From Lingula anatina (taxonomy: Eukaryota; Brachiopoda; Lingulata; Lingulida; Lingulidae), in NCBI RefSeq assembly GCF_001039355.2, contig NW_019773833.1:1-41591 (forward strand): a DNA stretch of 41,591 bases, written 5' to 3'. The stretch's first letter is position 1. Each line of letters opens with the position of its first letter. Made by a program: the position numbers and the translations under genes. Positions 17,728 to 28,337 of this stretch are shown here, piece after piece. A model generated the notes under the pieces. That model made no database searches. It worked only from the letters and a program-made list of their open reading frames with translations, and was not told the origin of the DNA.

Positions 17728-20700
17728 ATGGCGCGTTTAATACTAGTACAGCGTTTAATTGCTGTTGGATCTTTATTTGCAGTCTGTTCTTATCTCGTAA
17801 TAGTCAAACTATTTAACAAGGATATTCGGAGTAATGGGGCGCAGAAAGGTGAGTTTGTGACGAACTTTGCTCTACTTTGGCTGCAGAAAGTCTTGATCGT
17901 CTCCTTATTCTTTATCTTTCGGGCCTGTCCCCTTTTCAGGTGTCGCCACAGCGGATTGTACGTCTCCACCCACACCGGTCCTGCGCATGGTCATCTTCCA
18001 CGCCCATCTCTTGCATATCTTCCTTGATTGCATCCATATATCTTTTTATTGGCCTCCCTTGTTTCCTCTTTGCTCTCTTTCCTGGTGGGTTCATTGCCAG
18101 CATTTTTTTGTCCCATTTATTTTTCTTCCCGCCGTCTAAAATGCCCATACTGGTGTAGTCTCCACTGCCTTGCTTAAACTGCCTTTACACTGGGCGACGT
18201 CCATTCTGCGTCCCGTAGTTAATACTTAATTTGCTTAAAAACAAATTCGCGGATCTATAATTCTCTTAATATTTATATTAGAGGCACATTGGTATGCGAC
18301 ACATTTTGAATCAAAACAACATCCAGATATAAAATTAACAGAAGTAAAATTAACTAAATCAAGTAATTTGCTTCCATAATAAGATAATATACATGTAATT
18401 CAATGGTTTCTCAAGGAACAATGCATATCTAATGTTACACTCACTTTGCGTATTTCAGACTACTCCTCGGATCTTAATGGAGATTTACAGATGGAAAATA
18501 ATCAGGTAACATTTCAGGGGAGGATCCAGAATTTTATGAAAGGGGGTTCGGTTTTTAGGGATCGACAGGCCTCGCATTGCGAGGCCAACCCTCACCCCCT
18601 TGGCGTCAGGTTCGGGGCACGCTCCAAGACCCGAAAAAAAAAGGTGTTTTGGAGGGAAAATGAAGCCATTTAGTGTGGTTTAAGACTGATTCAGCTAGAC
18701 GATATTTGAGCGTTTTTTTTTTTAAATCAGAAAATTAAACGGGGGCCAGGACACCCCTGACACCTCCCCCCCCCCCCCCCCGCCCTAAATCCGCCAAGTT
18801 GGCCAGTCAATAGGAGCGGTCAGATTGACATCAACTGCCTTGTGACTTTGACCGTCACCATCACAGAAAAGGCAGAAGGGCGCGAGTGAATATTGTTGAC
18901 CAACCAAGCCAAGTCCCTTCAAACAAAGCCAAGGTCAAATTGGTCTTATTGCCGGCAACATATGCTTTGCTATTGGTTAGAAAGCATAAATTGTTCCGAA
19001 AGGACAAGGAGTTCTGCTTTTTACGGACCACTTAAGAAAATTTGGCACATTTAATATGGTTAGCGGTCTTCCATATTTATTAATTCATACTTCTTTTAAC
19101 AAAATCTATCAATAGAAAGTACACTCGTGAAAATGGAAAGGGTTTGAAATAATATCAAGAGACACCTTATGGTCTAATAATCCTGACTTCTTTTGAGCAG
19201 CACCAGTGCATATTACTACCAGGGGCGGATCCAGAGATATTTTCTGTCAGTCCTCCAAATTATCTTTGCATCCATCCTCCATTTTTAACGTCTTCCAACA
19301 GAAAAAAATTAGATATCCGTCAATGTAAATCTGACCATCTTCCGGAAGACCCAGAAGACGGCCTCAATCCGCCCCTTACTACTGGCATGGATCCCGAGTG
19401 GTCAGATTGGACCCTTTCAGTATTCTGAGAGAACAAAGATTGACGTATGACTTGTTCTGTCTACTTTAGATCCGTTGTAAATGTCACTCCATAAAATAAA
19501 AACCATTTGCTTTAAGTATTGTTATTGGTGCGACTGTTGCAAAGGTTTTAAGAAATTAAACGATTTCTTTTTAGACAAGTATGGGCCAAAGTCAATCTAC
19601 GCATTCTCGTTTGGATAATGTGGAACTCAGGGATGTGTCTCTTTTTGGGAACCACCGACGGGAGAAAGGTACAAAATGATACCCTTTCTTACTTTCTTCC
19701 TTCATTCGGCCTGCTCCCCTCTCTCTCCATCTCTCTCTTATCACCTTACATAAGATATATATCGAAACAACACCGCAAGAAAATTTTTGATATTAAATGG
19801 AAATGCTAAATGTTTTAATAAAACAGATGCAACCCCTTTTCCGTTTTCTCGTAATGTTTCAAATCCGTGTATTAAGTTTTATAATAGGAGTCAGTGCTGA
19901 TTTTAACAAGTCTGAAGCGAATACTTCAAAAGAAAAGACTTCATTCTTTATCAGCAGAACTGTTCGATTACGTGGCCTTCATACTATGACAATCCAGACG
20001 AACTGAAAACTTGCTTTCAAATGCCTTTGTCACCATTAGATTGTAAAGTATATAACATTAACTAAATTCCAGGTTTTCTTACCATTGGCATCCCGTCTGT
20101 CAAACGACCACAGGGAAGTCTGTATCTGTTGCAGACGATTGCCTACATAATAAACAGGACGTCTGCAAGTGAGAAAGAGAACATTGTATTACTGGTATTC
20201 CTGGCAAATTTTGATACAAAATATAATGAAAATGTCTTGAAAAATATAAGCGCCAAATTTGATGACTACATCAAGAGTGGATTTATTCTAGTGATGCAAG
20301 TCCCTGAAAACAACTACCCCCCATTAGAAAATTTGAAAAGGAATTATAATGATTCTCTGGGAAAAGTAAAATGGCAATCAAAACAGAATGTTGATTATGC
20401 TTTTATGTTTCTGTACGGAAGAAATATTTCAGAATACTATATTCAGATTGAAGACGATGTGATTCCCGCTCTTGGATTCTTCGAAGACATACGTGCCTTT
20501 ATTTTAGCAAATGACAAGAAGCCATGGGTATGCTTAGAATTTTCAGTTCTTGGATTCATAGGGAAATTGTTTAAGTCCAAAGACTTGGAGAAACTTGCAA
20601 GGTATTTGATTTTATTTTATGACGAGCAACCTTGTGATTGGCTTATTTTCCATTTCCTAAGGACAATGACTCAGAAGGGACATATTTACTACAAGCCGTC

Positions 20701-20803
20701 TTTATTCCAGCATCAGGGTGTATGGTCTTCTTCGGAAGAAAAGTCGAGGAAAGGACCTACAATATTGCTTGACATTTACTTCAAAGACGGTAAAAATAAT
20801 TAG
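17728..20803 (+). CDS. MGAT4C: MGAT4-family N-acetylglucosaminyltransferase (MGAT4C-like), four exons
   Basis: Exons 17728-17848, 18459-18505, 19575-19668 and 20073-20803 join in phases 1, 0 and 1 to 993 nt, 330 residues. Residues 8-28 form a signal-anchor helix, giving a type II Golgi protein with a luminal stalk. The catalytic domain starts at FLTIGIPSVKRPQG, followed by ENNYPPLENLKRNYND, KWQSKQNVDYAFMFLYG, YIQIEDDVIPA (the EDD metal/nucleotide-sugar site), LEFSVLGFIGKL, CDWLIFHF and YYKPSLFQHQGVWSS, all in family order. GnT-IV enzymes add beta-1,4-GlcNAc to the alpha-1,3-mannose arm of N-glycans; MGAT4C activity is less certain. Several N-x-S/T sites fit a luminal location. It stops soon after SLFQHQGVWSS, so it lacks the C-terminal domain of vertebrate MGAT4 proteins (MGAT4C is about 478 residues). 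A weak GTAAAA donor near 20788 leaves alternative splicing open. Confidence 0.88.
17936..18148 (-). mobile_element. LINE reverse-transcriptase C-terminal tail in intron 1
   Basis: The minus strand reads RKQGRPIKRYMDAIKEDMQ, then AQDRCGWRRTIRCGD and a stop. This basic GRP..RW.D.IK.D / AQDR..WRR pattern is the extreme C-terminus of many non-LTR retrotransposon reverse transcriptases. It is a 5'-truncated copy in antisense orientation inside the first intron of the MGAT4-like gene. Upstream sequence is out of frame. Confidence 0.8.
18515..18795 (+). mobile_element. degenerate hAT-like MITE in intron 2
   Basis: It starts CAGGGGAGGATCCAGAATTT, a version of the CAGGGGCGGATCCAG end, and finishes at CGCCCTAAATCCGCC after a C-run, close to the inverted form of the start but lacking the last bases. 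The interior has a CCTCGCATTGCGAGG hairpin. Confidence 0.6.
19220..19375 (+). mobile_element. hAT-like MITE, copy A (intron 3)
   Basis: The ends are CAGGGGCGGATCCAG and, inverted, CAATCCGCCCC. The flanks share TTACTAC (19213-19219 and 19376-19382), consistent with an 8-bp duplication eroded at one end. The body matches the reverse complement of 21207-21366. Confidence 0.85.
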
Positions 20804-21115
20804 ACAATAAGTGAAAAAGGAAAAGTGAAAATTAAAATTCCACGTTAAAATTCTCTTTACCGTACGTGGTTCTAAATTTGTCGTAGTGGGTATGACATTA
20901 CTATTTGAATTTATTGGGCTTGAACATAGAGGGGAGCTTTACATGTGGGGGATCATATGAGCTAATTTTGGTAATTATGTATAGATTCTTGCTCTGATTT
21001 GTCATCATCATTATGCCAATAGTGCAGAATTACGCTCATATGTTTGTCTTGATCTCGTGTTCATTCCCGAGTAAATATTTTACTGAGCATCAAATACAGC
21101 AGAAAAATGATGTTT

Positions 21116-21121
21116 AATAAA
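21116..21121 (+). promoter_or_regulatory. AATAAA polyadenylation signal
   Basis: It lies 313 bp after the stop codon of the MGAT4-like gene in the right orientation, with a T-rich stretch following. This supports 20073-20803 as the terminal coding exon. Confidence 0.5.
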
Positions 21122-21206
21122 TGACAATTTTAAATGAAATATTTGAGCATTGCTGTTCTTAAATCATCTTAATTCATCTTATTCATCTTAATTCATCTTT
21201 TGGAGA

Positions 21207-21366
21207 CAGGGGCGGATTGAGGCGGTCTTCTGGGTTTTCCGGAAGACAGATTTTCCAGTTTACATTAATGGGTCTCCATTTTTACTGGTGAAAGTGTGAA
21301 AATGGAGGATGCATCAACAAAGATAATTTGGAAGACTATCAGAAAATATCTTTGGATCTGCCCCTG
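21207..21366 (-). mobile_element. hAT-like MITE, copy B, inverted relative to copy A
   Basis: It is bounded by CAGGGGCGGATTGAGGCGG and GATCTGCCCCTG. Its reverse complement follows copy A closely (GATATTTTCTG.., CCAAATTATCTTTG.., CATCCTCCATTTT.., CTTCCGGAA.ACCCAGAAGAC). No flanking duplication is visible. Confidence 0.85.
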
Positions 21367-22086
21367 TAAATCCGGTACTAATATATATCTTGAAACAACC
21401 CCAAACAATTAACTCTACACCGAAAAAAGAATAATGTTTCTTGCTAGTTTAATCCAAATTAAGTGCAACGTCCACGTTTTTCCACTACAACAAACACAAA
21501 GACGGTGCTTCAGAACATCAACATTTCTTGTTCATGTGTGTAATAGACATCTTAAAAACCCTCCCCCCTTTAGTTAACAATAAACCGGTGTCTGGACTTC
21601 TGTGTGTAGATGACCTGGTTCTCTTTTCAAATAGCCTATCAGGTCTTCAATACAGCCTTAACAATCTGGAAAAGTAAAATCCGGAGGCTTTCCACAAACC
21701 TTGTCTTTAACACTAGTAAAGAGAAAACCACAGATTGTAGTGTAGAAGGTAAAGACACATTTTAAATAGACTGTAAATTATTATTGCGTCTCTTTATAAC
21801 TAATCTCCCCACCAAACCTGGTAAATTTAGAGCAGCATAAATTAACTCAAATGTGCGTATTAAGGGACTAGACTTCTCAAATTATTGCCAATAAACTCGA
21901 CCAAATGCCACCATGTATAGTTTCATATCGTTTAACTTCAAGAATATCCACAGGGTTTCAGAACTGGAGAAACGGATAAATATATCAAGTTTACGACCAG
22001 AAATATAATAAAGGTGCAGTTTTATAGTTTTTTCGGCTGATCGGGTAATAAGTTTCATTGTGGTTTCTTTTGTTTCAGTTGTGTAA

Positions 22087-22336
22087 CAGGCCTACCCAAC
22101 TACCAGACTCGGCACCGAATGATCCTGAATTCACCGGTAAATCGGACCACACTACCCGTTTTCAAGGTGTGTATCAGTACGCATTTCACAGTATCAGACG
22201 CGACACCGCTCTTGTCTAGTACGCGATGTGATAGTGACGATTCTCAGCGGGGTTGAAAAGCATTGCATCACCACTCAAAATTTGTTCAGGGTATGATACT
22301 GTGTAATGCGTATTGTCTGGTAGTTGGGTAGGCCTG
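22087..22336. mobile_element. 250-bp MITE with 22-bp perfect inverted repeats
   Basis: Perfect 22-bp ends (CAGGCCTACCCAACTACCAG plus AC) lie at 22087-22108 and 22315-22336. Identical TGTAA flanks (22082-22086, 22337-22341) look like a 5-bp target duplication. A second, imperfect inner pair (ACGCATTTCACAGTATCA / ATGATACTGTGTAATGCG) is offset by extra sequence in the left arm, suggesting an internal insertion or rearrangement. No coding capacity. Confidence 0.9.
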
Positions 22337-23040
22337 TGTAAGAAGCTGGTAGTAGTAATTTGTATGCGTTACAGAAAATGTACACAGTTACTCTTTCGCT
22401 TGATACGCATCTTTAAAAGAAAAAAAAAAAAAAACTTTTTTCCGACGAGTCTCTGTTGGAAAGCTTCTGTTAACAACTTTTGGCTGCATGTCCATGCCAA
22501 AATATCGAAGCACGAAGTTGGAGGAGAAACAGGAAGAACTACTCCTTATATTGAAATGTAAAAATGCAATTAACGAAATTTTGGCATAATACAAAGATGT
22601 TGAATGACAGTAATTTTTTTTTTTTTTTTGATATGCGTATCCATATACATGTAGATGAATTAAATATTAGAAATTCCTTTCAACTCAAAGCAAATATAAC
22701 CTAAAATCATGAAGCTCTAAATTGAAAAGAGATTTGGAGATTTATGGTTAAAACAGAAATCACCTAAAAGCTAACACTTTCCAGGAAAGCGTTAGTAGCT
22801 GCTTTAAACAAAACTGGTATACATGTAGTGAACTTGAGGAGACGTCTGAGCTAAGAACCTTTAATTAATTAAATGTATTTAATAAGAAAAATATCTTTAT
22901 GTTGTAATGGCTGATGAAAACAGAAAAGCACTTCGTTGTGTTCGCGCATATAAACTTTGCATTGATATAGGTTGATACACAAGCATTTAACTTCACTGGT
23001 GTCACAATGAAATTCAGTAAAAAGCACGTTTTTTCTCCAG

Positions 23041-23090
23041 CTTGTATCCGAGGGCCGAGACACCAGTCAATCAATGCACAGCTTCAAGTG
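23041..23090 (+). repeat. exon-like repeated segment, copy 1
   Basis: It follows a good acceptor (TTTTTTCTCCAG) and ends CTTCAA before GTGTGT. One frame reads IRGPRHQSINAQLQ. It is clearly related to 36028-36077 (HRGPRPQSVDGQLQ before GTGAGT). The protein is not recognised. Confidence 0.45.
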
Positions 23091-23267
23091 TGTTATTTAT
23101 TTTTTTTTTTTTGTCGACCCCCACCTCCCCATTCGTTATTGTTATAATTTTTTTTCTGAAGGGTTATCCCCGCTCCTCACTAATATTCTGCCTCCTCTCT
23201 GCCGCTTTTATAATCGTTTGGTCAAGTTGAGAGTGGTCAATTTGGTCAACTTTTTATGATGTCTATA

Positions 23268-23801
23268 TGTTATAGTGAGGAATGACGACAGCAGTTTAGA
23301 GCTTTCGAACGTTTATTCACCGACTCTCTCTTCATACAACTTCACAAATATTTATACTCAGTTTCTTCGTACTGATCACGCATTTACTTGTTTTCTTTTC
23401 CATTGTCTTTGCGTGATTACAAAATATTTTCCATTCGCATGTTGCAAGTCACCATGCAACATTTCCTTATTAGGTAATCCCTAAGATACTTCTTTTCAAT
23501 TAAAGATATCTAAAATATTATTTGGATTACTCATGCTTGGATCTTATCCAAAACTCAGTTATCATGTGATAAATAGATGATAAAAATTAAAATATGTTAT
23601 GAAATTAACCAATCACATTAACTGTTACTGACTTTGACCTTTTCCATCTTTTTCTGACACTTAAAACATGTTCTACACTTGTTCACTCTTGGAGAAACTT
23701 AACTTACACTCAATAACTCTTTGTCCTTTTACTCTTTTGATTCCGCTTTAATTGTTATCTGCAATTAGTGAAAGAGTAAGTAATTTGCTTTACAACATAC
23801 A
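23268..23801 (-). mobile_element. LTR of a gypsy-like retrotransposon with intact promoter signals
   Basis: In the minus orientation the LTR starts TGTATGTTGTAAAG right after a polypurine tract (TTTTGAAGAAGGGG) and ends CTCACTATAACA, 534 bp. It contains TATAAATA (23349-23356) and AATAAA (23312-23317), so promoter and polyadenylation signals are present. Just outside, at 23810-23833, the minus strand reads EFEDEFF and a stop, a common ending of gypsy-type Pol frames. This is therefore a 3' LTR whose internal region, toward higher coordinates, has decayed or been lost. The partner LTR was not found. Confidence 0.75.
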
Positions 23802-23833
23802 CCCCTTCTTCAAAAGAATTCGTCCTCGAATTC

Positions 23834-24513
23834 TAAAAATTTACAACATATAGTTTGGGCCTTGTAGTTCTTTACATTTTGATACAATGCAAAGGAAATC
23901 GTTTGCATAACTCTGTAAACTGATTGTTTTGTGATTTCTTTTTATTTTTTCTTATGTGTTCATATGTACTGATGCATAAATAAAAATGTCAGATATACTT
24001 GGTACAAACTCTATACAATATGCATGTACGACATCATGTTTTAAATGGGGTGTGTTGATTTTAATAACCTTATTCATTTGGGATGAAAATCCATAGACAA
24101 AACAAGATGGTTTGTTTATACAATAACCTGATGGTAACGTTTTAGACCTGGTAAAAACGCATCGTGTCTTCTCTAACACAATCCCACGACAGTGCTATTA
24201 TTACGTAAACCAGGTGAGCATTTTGGTGAGAGGTATTCAGATAGGACCAAGGTCAGAAGGAAGAGGAAGAAGTTTCATATGTCACATTGCCACACGTTAC
24301 ACACATAGACTGAAATTCTGGCACTGAGAACTGCTGTAGTTTGTTGTAAGTACTGTATAGATGATATAAGGCAACACTGATCGTTTTATGATGACGATAT
24401 TTTATCCAAAAGAACGCATTTCCCACTTCAGGCGTAAGTGTGGGTATATTCTATTCACATGAATGCCGAAATGAGCTTGTAAAGTTAAATAACTTTTTAT
24501 GTTGCTTTTTCCA
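23834..24513. other. decayed or unassigned sequence
   Basis: This would be the internal region of the element whose LTR is at 23268-23801, but no gag or pol motif beyond the short tail could be read. It may be a truncated element next to unrelated DNA. Confidence 0.4.
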
Positions 24514-24514
24514 G

Positions 24515-24614
24515 AAGGAAAGTATTTACTCATAAAGAAGTGAGAAGATTATTCCAGCCGCCCAAAGGTCTGAACGCGTTATTCCGTCTTAAACAAAGCA
24601 AGACGACAAAGCAG
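24515..24614 (+). CDS. putative internal exon, gene unknown
   Basis: A 100-nt segment follows acceptor GCTTTTTCCAG and precedes donor AAGCAG/GTGACT. Only the frame with one leading base is open, giving 33 codons of a basic peptide (RKVFTHKEVRRLFQPPKGLN, ending KTTKQ). It ends in phase 0, compatible with the candidate exon at 25007. It could be an extra 3' exon of the MGAT4-like gene or an unrelated gene; the phase does not match the weak donor at the end of the catalytic exon. Confidence 0.35.
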
Positions 24615-25006
24615 GTGACTATCGGTACTTTCTCAGCTCCCAGTGGGTGCCTTTTTCACGACAGCAGCTTATACAAATATATCCTGTTTATTAAAGTTAA
24701 CTGTCAACAAAGAAGTGGTATTCTAGAGAACTAACCTCGACCAGGAAGGAAAACATATTTGCTAGGCACTGTCGACCTCCCTTGACTTCAATTTTCATGA
24801 TTTCATTAACATTCCGTCATTGTAATGTGTGTCATTTTCTAGAACGTTAATATAAAGAGTATATATCTATTCTTTTAATACTTTATCTCTCAATTTATAC
24901 CGAAATCAATCGGTGTAAAGATAATATTTCACTTTATCAAACTCTTAGATAGTTTTTCTCGCATGTGGATTTTGTTTATTTTAATTCACTTTTCATTTAA
25001 TTTCAG

Positions 25007-25138
25007 TGCTTCGTAACAACCGTCTACGATGAAATTGGACGCACCCCCAGAAAAAACATCAGATTCGTGTTCGCCAGCGCCCTCACCCATGTCAACGTTG
25101 TCTTGCGTGTCGAAGTTTGTCGTATAGTCAACTTGTAA
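25007..25138 (+). CDS. putative terminal exon, strand uncertain
   Basis: After a strong acceptor (TTTCATTTAATTTCAG), 43 codons are open to TAA at 25136 (CFVTTVYDEIGRTPRKNIRF onward, then VNVVLRVEVCRIVNL). The block is visibly richer in CG than its flanks, as expected for coding DNA. The opposite strand is also open over 24986-25204 with an acidic, glycine-containing reading (DNVDMGEGAGEHESDVFSGG) that looks equally protein-like, so the strand is not settled. No family is recognised in either reading. Confidence 0.35.
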   Translation, partial: CFVTTVYDEIGRTPRKNIRFVFASALTHVNVVLRVEVCRIVNL

Positions 25139-27689
25139 TTTGATTTGGTTTGAAATGTTATATTTGCTTTGGTTTGTAATATTCTGCATCAAAACGTGTA
25201 TCACATGAAGTGCAGCGTGTAACGAGTGTTTTATTCATGAAACTTCTGATAAAAGGGACCAAATCCAAGCGTCAACCCTGCACGTCGCTGGTTTATTATT
25301 ATACATATGTAAATAAGTTGTAGTACAGCACTCTATCCGAACACGATGTTTTTATTGTAATTTAAAATTTTGTTTATACCGACCAGTTTTCGAATCTGAA
25401 ACGACACCTTTGAGGTTATGCTAAAACAAAAAGAAGTGCCTTGCTCAAGTGATCTATGAAAATGAAAGTAATTGTAAAATTATCATTAAGTGATGTGCAG
25501 GTAGAGCACTGTGCTTAGTACGACCGGTTTAATGTTTTATTGTAAAATTACATGTGTGGGCAAATATGTAATAAGACGCTTTGTTATGCAATCGAAAATG
25601 CATGTTTATTCATAGTAAACATGATGCAAATATTGATTTTAATGAAGCTAACTTTAGAAAAAAAATAAGTGGCGATTCCATTATGTAAAATGCCTACAGG
25701 AATTTTATTGTGGGTTCAATGGAAGAAATGAACGAGATGTAAATTTACAATAAACTGTAAACGCTGAAATCCAAATATGACACTTAAGAACAAACGGCAA
25801 AATGAAATTGTAAAATGTGCTCAAGTTATTACAGAATTGCCCACACGTATTAAAACGGTTCTTTCTAAAATTGTGAATATGCGGTTATGACACATGGTAA
25901 GAATAAACTTCCTTGGGTTCCTGGTATTTTGATATACTAGTAGTATGTCTGATCAGTGATAGACCCATAGTTTTATTGCTGGGAGGGGGTAGAAATGTTT
26001 TTTTATTTTCAGACAATCAAACCAGGAGTTTGGGTAGTTTTTTTTTTTTTTTTTTTTTTTTCGAAAATAACGTTTTGTAATTAAAGAAGAAAATTTGACT
26101 TTTTGCCTTTATTTTAAAGCAAAAATGTTAAATGTTCACAAATGGAAACAGTGCATTTTTGAAAGCGAGAAAACGTTTCCTTTTGGTATCATTTGTCAAT
26201 TAAAATGTATGTAGAACTGGCATTAATCGCATCCTTTTACAACTCGAAAATTTGAAAAATCCTTATCAAATCTGTATCGAAAACTAGTTGTCGCAAAGAT
26301 CTGTTTTGGGGGTAATGGGTATTTCCTAGTAATTAAACCAACTTTTGTAGACAGTCAACTTTTGTAAATCCTCTAAAACACTAAAATTTTCTGTTAATTG
26401 CCAATTTACTGACTCATCGTCTAAAAATACTTTTTCTTTTGTGATTTTTTTTGTCTAATCAAATAGTGAAAAATCAAAATTCTATCAGAAAAATGGCACT
26501 TTTATTGGTTAGAGTAAAAGTTTTACACAAAATTGAAAGTTCAGTGTTTTATTTAATGTTGATCTTGTACTTGGTACTTTCTTCATTCTATATTTCGGTC
26601 GGGATCAAGGGGTGATTGAGAACAAAAGGCCTGATTAGGTGCCAGTCCTGCACGTGCTGTTGGGTTATTTTTGCTGAGTGTTTCTTCATCACTGAAAACA
26701 GTTGAGTTTATTAGCATTTTCTGAGTGAATGTGCTTAGTTACTTTAAGTAAATTTGTTTTTGCATAACCTTTTCTAATTTTGTTTCATATTGTTCTTAAA
26801 AATGACTATGACTGGGATAAGGTTATAAACTGTCCATGTCTTCATGCTGTTCTTGATTCGCACGACGCATACATTTAAGTGTTCACTCAAAATTGTGCCA
26901 CCTAAATCCTATTTTAAGATTTAAAAGAGAAGAAAAAATAACGCAAAATATGAGGTGCATATTCATTTATCATATGAGAATAGCACTCATCAAATTTACA
27001 AAATTGAATAACGTTTGACTGCTGTTTGGTGTTGTGTGCGATCATCAGCATGGCAACATGGAGTTAGTTGTAGGGTCATGAATGCGTTCCCGCGTGTGGG
27101 GAGAACGCTTGTACACGAGATCGTATGCACTTTGTATTTCGATACTGTTACATTTTGGTACACTCATAAGACAAATACTTCATTGTCAACTTTGAACGAT
27201 GGCTGTAAAGTACATCGCGACAAATCTTCAAATCTTTTCTCTTTTAATTCTGGGCAAAAAGTCCGAAATTCGATGTTCTTTTTTAAAATCAAAACGATTG
27301 ATATTGAGCGACACTTTTCAAAGTGCATAAAATCTCCCACACATTCAGTTGTAGATAGTTGTATTTAAGATTGATTTACATATCGAAATGCTAAGTCGTT
27401 ATGAAAATTACTTTATGTATGGCGCAATTGCTTGTATTTCTTTTAATAAACGTACATGAAAGTTGTAATAGATGTAGTTTCAAAAAGTACAAAAATGCCG
27501 CTTGCTCATTTTTTCCTTCAGCTCATCTCGAACCTTTGGTTATCAACTTAGTCGTAGTCTTCTCTTTCTTGATCTGTCGCCTTACCTACTGAGCTACTGT
27601 CTCAGCTTGATTTTCCTTATTCGTATGATCCTCTTGTAGTAGTTTAAATAGTTTATGTGGGTTTATTTTTCGCAAAAGGTAATTTGTTG
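25139..27689. other. no gene recognised
   Basis: AT-rich sequence with a T23 run at about 26039-26061 and scattered stops in all frames. A plus-strand frame of 117 codons at 27015-27368 lacks an ATG start, splice sites and family resemblance and is not supported. Confidence 0.5.
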
Positions 27690-27905
27690 GGACCTAGAAG
27701 CGCCAGGAATCGAACTGGGGACCTTCTGTCTCAGAGACAAGCGCGTTACCTACTTCTCTAAGTGTTCCCACCCACCCTCCCCGGGTAGACTTTCTTCTTA
27801 TAGTAACCAAAGAAAATTTCTTATAGCACCTCATTGTAATTCCAAAGTGCCCGAGCCAGGAATCGAACCCCAACCTCAGGCTACCACTGAGCCATGTAGC
27901 CATCA
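27690..27905 (-). mobile_element. tRNA-derived SINE-like module (two tRNA-like units)
   Basis: On the minus strand, unit 1 (about 27905-27850) has an A box TGGCTCAGTGG and a B box GGTTCGATTCC, both fitting RNA polymerase III promoter consensus but spaced too closely for a complete tRNA. Unit 2 (about 27765-27690) repeats the theme with AGTTCGATTCC inside a CCAG..CTGG stem. Two damaged tRNA-like units in tandem suggest a tRNA-derived SINE rather than functional tRNA genes. Confidence 0.55.
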
Positions 27906-28205
27906 GGAAAAACACTAATACATTTTGTATATTTAATAAGTTTATTATTTAGAGCAATTCAAATTTATTTTACTGTATTCAATTATTAATAAAACATATA
28001 TCTATAAAACATCATTGTATTAAGTCTTTTTATTACTTAAAGTATCTGTGAGAATATTATTGATGTCTGCATTTAAATTCACTCACAGGTGTAAAAAATA
28101 TAACGTTCTTATCTATTTGATCTGACAAATAAACTGTCTACCACATTAATGGTCTTATGTTTGATCTTAATGACACAAAAAAATATTTCAAATTCTTCAT
28201 TAAAA

Positions 28206-28337
28206 AAAAACAATGGCGGATCTAGTCTCCGCCCTCCCCATTCTGGATTCACATGATCAAGTCCTCAAAATACTCCATCTCATCCCAAATGTCAACATAT
28301 GACCCCTTTAAAATGTCCTGGATTCGCCATTGTTTTT
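28206..28337. mobile_element. 132-bp MITE-like element
   Basis: AAAAACAATGGCGGATCTAG at the left is mirrored by CTGGATTCGCCATTGTTTTT at the right. The interior is C-rich on the left and has no coding capacity. Confidence 0.7.

Noticed and set aside
17877-18158. Plus-strand hydrophobic frame in intron 1
   Set aside because: It is the complement of the LINE tail on the minus strand and has no splice or family support.
27015-27368. 117-codon plus-strand frame
   Set aside because: It has no ATG at its start, no splice signals, low-complexity composition and no family resemblance.
27850-27905. Functional tRNA gene on the minus strand
   Set aside because: A and B boxes are present but too close together, and no acceptor stem or anticodon arm can be drawn.
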